In this document: positions 5,594 through 8,460 of the stretch, piece by piece
Layout of the letters: every line of letters begins with the position of its first letter
How positions within the stretch are numbered: position 1 is the first letter of the stretch
Assembly: GCA_964435235.1 (NCBI GenBank)
Contig: CAYSXZ010000015.1
Location: 1-8,460, forward strand
DNA: 8,460 nt
Direction: 5' to 3'
Source of the DNA: JAVZJR01 sp964435235
GTDB lineage: Archaea; Micrarchaeota; Micrarchaeia; Anstonellales; Bilamarchaeaceae
Made by a program: the position numbers and the translations under genes
The notes under the pieces: generated by a model
Databases searched by the model: none
What the model was told of the DNA's origin: nothing
Seen by the model: the letters and a program-made list of their open reading frames with translations, nothing else

Positions 5594-7015
5594 TCAGGAT
5601 ATGTTAGGACGCCTTGCTATTTTATATCTTGTGGTGCGGAAAGACGAAGAACGCATGCATGAATCATTCGCAGATTTTTTCCTAACGAACTTGAGATAGT
5701 CATTCTTCATCGCATTCTCATCCACAATGCGCATTTCCCTAGCTGCTATGGCTGATTTTATTTCCGGATGAAAGTGAGCGCACTTGAACACATGCAGATT
5801 CTGAAGAAATACCTTGTCGCTACAATTTTTTATCCAGTCTATCTGAACAGAAAGAACGTTCAGGAGGGCGATAGTAGCTGGATCTATCTTTATATCATAC
5901 TCCTTCAAAATAGTTTTAGAGATGGCACTAAATGACGGGAATTTATCCAATCCTTGACAGAGTTGCCGTGCGAGTCCCTCGAATCGCTCATTGACCACGG
6001 CGCGCACCTTTTTGCGTGAGTGAAAAAACACGCCTGTCTTGAGCACATTAAGAAAATCACGCGTTATTGCGGTGCGTATCCAATCTATCTGCGATTCTGC
6101 GATATCGATTTTTTCTCCTATTGAACTGTCTTTCATCTTTATCTTGTATCTCTCCATTAGCAATCTGGATATGGTGCAGTACGTTGGGAAGACTTTCTTT
6201 TCAGCACAAAGTTGCATGCATATAGTCGCAAACCTCTCCTCTATCTTCTTCCTCATCGCTCGGTCGATATATCTGGTTTTTCCGTACTTTAGATTCTGTA
6301 AGAATATCTCTGTACTGGACTTTTTTACCCATTCCTCCTGCAAGCTCGCAACATCAACATGGTTCCTTACGAGTTGTCTGCTTATGTTTAAGCCGTATTT
6401 TTCTGATATTATTTTCGTTATTAGTTTAACCGTGGGAAATTCATCCTTTGACAGCACCTTTTTGGTTATTTTTAGAAATCTTTCATTTACGGCTAGTTTT
6501 ACGCTCTGAGAAACGCTTGAAAATACGGCTTTCGAGCATGCTGTAAGAAAATCCACACAGCTTGCACGGCTTATCCACCTTTTCTGCATCCTCGGAAGAT
6601 CAAGATGTGCTGCAACAGTTAAATCACTTACATTTACCTTATATCTATCTTTTATCAGTGCGGCAATTTTGTTGCTTGCTGGGAATACTTTGCTCTCTTC
6701 ACAAAGTCGCTCGCATATTGCTACAAATCTTTTGTGAATCATATCTTCGGTTTTCTCATTTACATGACTAAACGTGCCATGATTGTTTATGCATTCTAAA
6801 AATCTACCGTCATCGGAACAGTTTGCAATCCATTCGGCTTTTAGACGGTTTATGACTGCAGAAGATAGAACACTCCTCGCATCGCTTCTAATACCGTACA
6901 TCCTGAGAAGATTGCGTATCCGAGTACGGCTTGGAAATACATCTGGATGCTCTCGAAGAACTATTCCTATGAATACCTTTAAATCCTTCTTATCCACGCT
7001 AAATATGTGTGTCAA
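5594..7015 (-). CDS. Unrecognised protein of five tandem ~83-residue units, possibly multi-HTH
   Basis: I do not recognise this 473-residue protein. It consists of five tandem units: about residues 11-97, 98-180, 181-262, 263-345 and 346-428, then a basic, Ser-rich tail. The anchor FP recurs at 27, 111, 193, 276 and 359, the Trp of W-I/V at 62, 147, 229, 312 and 394, and an F-L pair at 72, 156, 238, 321 and 403; spacing is 82-85 throughout. A unit reads roughly as F..I...LC...K-V-F-P-S/T...I..LI...Y.I......V...ID....Q..WI....S..FL..L, then ERF. This suggests helices around a PS/PT turn, as in helix-turn-helix repeats; DNA or RNA binding is inference. Four units share the LC or similar core but differ widely, so duplication is old. 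The listed start is a TTG without a ribosome site; a GTG at 6997-6995, 26 bases below a TATA-like CTTTAATA, is an equally good leaderless start. Confidence 0.85.
   Translation of the reverse strand: MTHIFSVDKKDLKVFIGIVLREHPDVFPSRTRIRNLLRMYGIRSDARSVLSSAVINRLKAEWIANCSDDGRFLECINNHGTFSHVNEKTEDMIHKRFVAICERLCEESKVFPASNKIAALIKDRYKVNVSDLTVAAHLDLPRMQKRWISRASCVDFLTACSKAVFSSVSQSVKLAVNERFLKITKKVLSKDEFPTVKLITKIISEKYGLNISRQLVRNHVDVASLQEEWVKKSSTEIFLQNLKYGKTRYIDRAMRKKIEERFATICMQLCAEKKVFPTYCTISRLLMERYKIKMKDSSIGEKIDIAESQIDWIRTAITRDFLNVLKTGVFFHSRKKVRAVVNERFEGLARQLCQGLDKFPSFSAISKTILKEYDIKIDPATIALLNVLSVQIDWIKNCSDKVFLQNLHVFKCAHFHPEIKSAIAAREMRIVDENAMKNDYLKFVRKKSANDSCMRSSSFRTTRYKIARRPNIS
5732..6985 (-). repeat. Five tandem protein-level repeats within the 473-residue gene
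   Basis: Unit borders in DNA, read on the minus strand, are about 6985-6725, 6724-6476, 6475-6230, 6229-5981 and 5980-5732. The units match in protein pattern (FP, I..L, Y.I, Q..W, FL, ERF) but have no long identical DNA runs, so they are ancient duplications. The first unit is slightly longer (87 residues), and the last ends AREM in place of ERF. Confidence 0.85.
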
Positions 7016-7019
7016 AAAA

Positions 7020-7027
7020 TATTAAAG
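7020..7027 (-). promoter_or_regulatory. Possible internal TATA box for the repeat-protein gene
   Basis: On the minus strand CTTTAATA is centred about 26 bases before the GTG at 6997. This fits leaderless initiation inside the operon, since neither candidate start of the repeat protein has a ribosome site. Support is weak because the short gap between genes is AT-rich anyway. Confidence 0.25.
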
Positions 7028-7031
7028 CATA

Positions 7032-7574
7032 TTAGGCCATGTTAACCGATCGATCTTCTACCGTATCGCTATGTATTTTGAGGCGCAATGGATTGTTGAC
7101 GACTCTCGCAAGTATTTTTCCTTTTTCTTTAAAAGAGAGAAGAACGCCGGAAGAGCCGAAATCAAGAAATGCATCTAGTTTTGCTTCAATGCCGCTAGAC
7201 TCGAATTCTCCAGCGAATACGTCAGCCGTTAGTTTTTTCTTAGTTATTTTCTTTATGACCATTTCTGTTCCCTTTTCTATCTGAAGCGACTCTCCTTCTC
7301 GAAGGACTTTTTTCTGCGTCAACTTTCCGATAATGAGTTGGTCGCCAAACGAAAAGATAGATTCCTCCTTAGAAGCAAAATAGGTCGGCGTGATAGATGG
7401 TAACACTGCCTCGTCTACCGCTTCTTTATACCGCTCCTTGAATTTTTCAACTGATGGTATCTCTATAAGCGGCTCGGCAGATGAAAAACCGCTCCTTCTG
7501 TCATTCTTACCCAGAACCTTATCAGTTCTTTCAACTTCCTTATTTTCGATTTTTTTATCTTTGAATTTTGACAT
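7032..7574 (-). CDS. Unrecognised 180-residue protein heading the operon
   Basis: I do not recognise this protein. Residues 1-30 are highly charged and probably disordered; 41-58 look helical (V42-E-K-F-K-E-R-Y-K). From about 72 to 168 the pattern is alternating and beta-rich (F74-S-F-G-D-Q-L-I-I-G; G94-E-S-L-Q-I; E104-M-V-I-K-K-I; A131-K-L-D-A-F-L-D-F-G; K153-I-L-A-R-V). There is no membrane segment, no Cys and no visible catalytic motif, so a cytosolic binding or scaffold role is possible but not shown. The ATG has no ribosome site, and a TATA box lies 28 bases upstream, so the message is probably leaderless. It ends 16 bases before the five-unit repeat protein, and the two may work together. 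Confidence 0.75.
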   Translation of the reverse strand: MSKFKDKKIENKEVERTDKVLGKNDRRSGFSSAEPLIEIPSVEKFKERYKEAVDEAVLPSITPTYFASKEESIFSFGDQLIIGKLTQKKVLREGESLQIEKGTEMVIKKITKKKLTADVFAGEFESSGIEAKLDAFLDFGSSGVLLSFKEKGKILARVVNNPLRLKIHSDTVEDRSVNMA

Positions 7575-7598
7575 AATTATAATTGTTATTAGAAATGT

Positions 7599-7606
7599 AT
7601 TTAAAT
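7599..7606 (-). promoter_or_regulatory. TATA box of the four-gene minus-strand operon
   Basis: ATTTAAAT is centred about 28 bases before the ATG at 7572-7574, and no Shine-Dalgarno sequence lies between them. This is the classic spacing for a leaderless archaeal transcript starting at or next to the start codon. Confidence 0.65.
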
Positions 7607-7629
7607 GTTTGCTTTATTATAGTGCGCTA

Positions 7630-7755
7630 TACTCTGTTGCATAACTCCTTCTCTCCTCCTTCTCTCAGCCGATAAAACTGCAAAGGTTTACCATCCCCTT
7701 GGCCCTGATGCTCAAACCCTACAGTGGGCCTTTAAAGGAATTATTCAACAGACTA
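7630..7755. mobile_element. 126-bp MITE-like copy of the 1799-2401 element
   Basis: The left end TACTCTGTTGCATAACTCCTT and the minus-strand right end TAGTCTGTTGAATAATTCCTT match at 18 of 21 positions, so these are good terminal inverted repeats. The left ~80 bases, to about 7713, and the right ~20 bases match the larger element; the middle is absent, as expected for an internal deletion derivative. A CTCCTTCT-type tandem duplication lengthens the left arm. No clear long target duplication is seen (only ACT on both sides if the ends are set at CTGTTG). It lies between two divergent promoters and codes for nothing. Confidence 0.7.
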
Positions 7756-7779
7756 GACTAACTTGTTACACCTAAAAGC

Positions 7780-7787
7780 TTTTTAAA
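7780..7787 (+). promoter_or_regulatory. TATA box of the HEAT-repeat gene
   Basis: TTTTTAAA is centred about 27 bases before the ATG at 7811, with no ribosome site between. Leaderless transcription is likely. Confidence 0.65.
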
Positions 7788-7810
7788 CCTTTCTTGACAT
7801 TAATTATAAC

Positions 7811-8460
7811 ATGAATAATGAAGGAAAAGAATTCTACAACAAGATAATGGATTTACTCAGGAACGGAGAAGTAGAAGAAATAGTTTTGATTGGAAAACCT
7901 GCGGTTCCCGCTTTGATTGATGCATTGAAAGATAAAGATTGGAGTATGCGAATGGAGGCTGCTGAGACACACTTTTCGCGGGGCAGGATAATGACGTTAA
8001 CAATTGTTGCGGATGTGCAAGAGAAGGCTGCTGAGGCGCTTGGAAAAATTGCAAAAGCAAATCCTGGTAGTACTGAGATTTCGAAGATAGTTTCTGCTTT
8101 GATTGATGCATTGAAAAATGAGGAGTTGATGAGTGTGCAATGGGTGGCTGCTGAGGCACTGGGAGAAATTGCAGAAGCAAATCCTGGTAGTACTGAGATT
8201 TCGAAGGCAGTTCCTGCTTTGATTGATGCATTGAAAGATGAAGATAGGAGTGTGCGAAGGAGGGCTGCTAAGGTACTTGGAAAAATCGTTGAAAATTTCG
8301 TGAATAAGAAGCTCGAGGAGAAGGATTACAAGGCTGCACTTTCTATGATAGAAAATACTACTAATCTGATCTTGAAAATGTATAAGGCTGAATTCCGCAA
8401 AAAAGGGAAAGACTGGAATTTGGTGAAGGAAAGAAGAAAACTAATAGAGAAGTTTAATTC
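7811..8460 (+). CDS. HEAT-repeat protein, C-terminus beyond right edge
   Basis: The frame is open from the ATG at 7811 to the edge: 216 residues and no stop. After a short helical N-terminus it holds HEAT-like helix pairs, starting with A31-V-P-A-L-I-D-A-L-K-D-K-D and recurring as V94-S-A-L-I-D-A-L-K-N and V134-P-A-L-I-D-A-L-K-D, each followed by A-A-x-x-L-G-x-I. Such repeats form an alpha-solenoid that binds proteins. Two units of about 40 residues are near copies (NPGSTEISK at 84-92 and 124-132). Residues 54-69 do not fit the repeat and look like a degenerate or rebuilt unit. Residues 163-216 leave the repeat pattern for a charged helical region (K189-M-Y-K-A-E-F-R-K-K). Partner and role are unknown; the HEAT assignment is firm. 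The start fits the TATA spacing and no ribosome site is present. Confidence 0.88.
   Translation, partial: MNNEGKEFYNKIMDLLRNGEVEEIVLIGKPAVPALIDALKDKDWSMRMEAAETHFSRGRIMTLTIVADVQEKAAEALGKIAKANPGSTEISKIVSALIDALKNEELMSVQWVAAEALGEIAEANPGSTEISKAVPALIDALKDEDRSVRRRAAKVLGKIVENFVNKKLEEKDYKAALSMIENTTNLILKMYKAEFRKKGKDWNLVKERRKLIEKFN
8042..8278 (+). repeat. Two near-identical tandem units (120 and 117 bp) in the HEAT gene
   Basis: 8042-8161 and 8162-8278 are in-frame tandem copies. A 28-base stretch starting AAATCCTGGTAGTACTGAG at 8058 and 8178 is identical between them. The first unit has one extra codon (E-L-M-S versus D-R-S). Such identity at DNA level points to recent duplication or gene conversion. 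Confidence 0.85.

Noticed and set aside
6039..6509. Plus-strand 156-codon hydrophobic frame
   Set aside because: It is antisense to the five-unit repeat protein, whose regular repeat spacing shows the minus strand to be coding.
7857..8231. Minus-strand 124-codon frame rich in Gln, Ser and Pro
   Set aside because: It is the exact antisense of the HEAT repeats; its apparent repeats mirror the real gene, which has the promoter and family match.

Overview
The window looks like a piece of an uncultivated archaeal genome. The markers are a Pop5-family RNase P protein, a YchF/Obg-family GTPase with an NKCD base-recognition motif, TATA-like boxes about 27 bases upstream of start codons that lack a Shine-Dalgarno site (leaderless transcripts), and GGTGAT/GGAGG ribosome sites at other genes. 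I cannot name the phylum. No rRNA, tRNA or CRISPR array was seen.

Layout, left to right. (1) 1-1575, minus strand: a D-Ala-D-Ala-ligase-like ATP-grasp enzyme followed 5 bases later by a lysine/glutamate 2,3-aminomutase-family radical SAM enzyme (KamA-like), which runs off the left edge. (2) 1576-2410: a gene-free stretch. Most of it is a decayed transposon-like element of about 600 bp with imperfect inverted ends and a 9-base direct repeat at its borders; it sits in the 3' end of the next gene. (3) 2387-2665, minus: a DUF167/YggU-family protein. (4) 2868-4096, plus: a membrane-anchored SIMPL (DUF541) protein with a cysteine-rich insert, overlapping the RNase P Pop5 gene by 7 bases. (5) 7574 down to 4077, minus: a four-gene run made of an unrecognised 180-residue protein, an unrecognised 473-residue protein built of five tandem ~83-residue units, the YchF-like GTPase, and CutA. 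CutA and Pop5 overlap tail to tail by 20 bases. (6) 7575-7810: two back-to-back leaderless promoters separated by a 126-bp MITE-like short relative of the element in (2). (7) 7811 to the right edge, plus: a HEAT-repeat protein, cut by the window.

The most noteworthy items are the five-unit repeat protein upstream of the GTPase (each unit looks like a three-helix, possibly helix-turn-helix, module), the ATP-grasp/aminomutase pair (possibly a beta-amino-acid ligation pathway), and the two related transposon remnants. For the larger remnant the pre-insertion end of the DUF167 gene can be reconstructed from the sequence.
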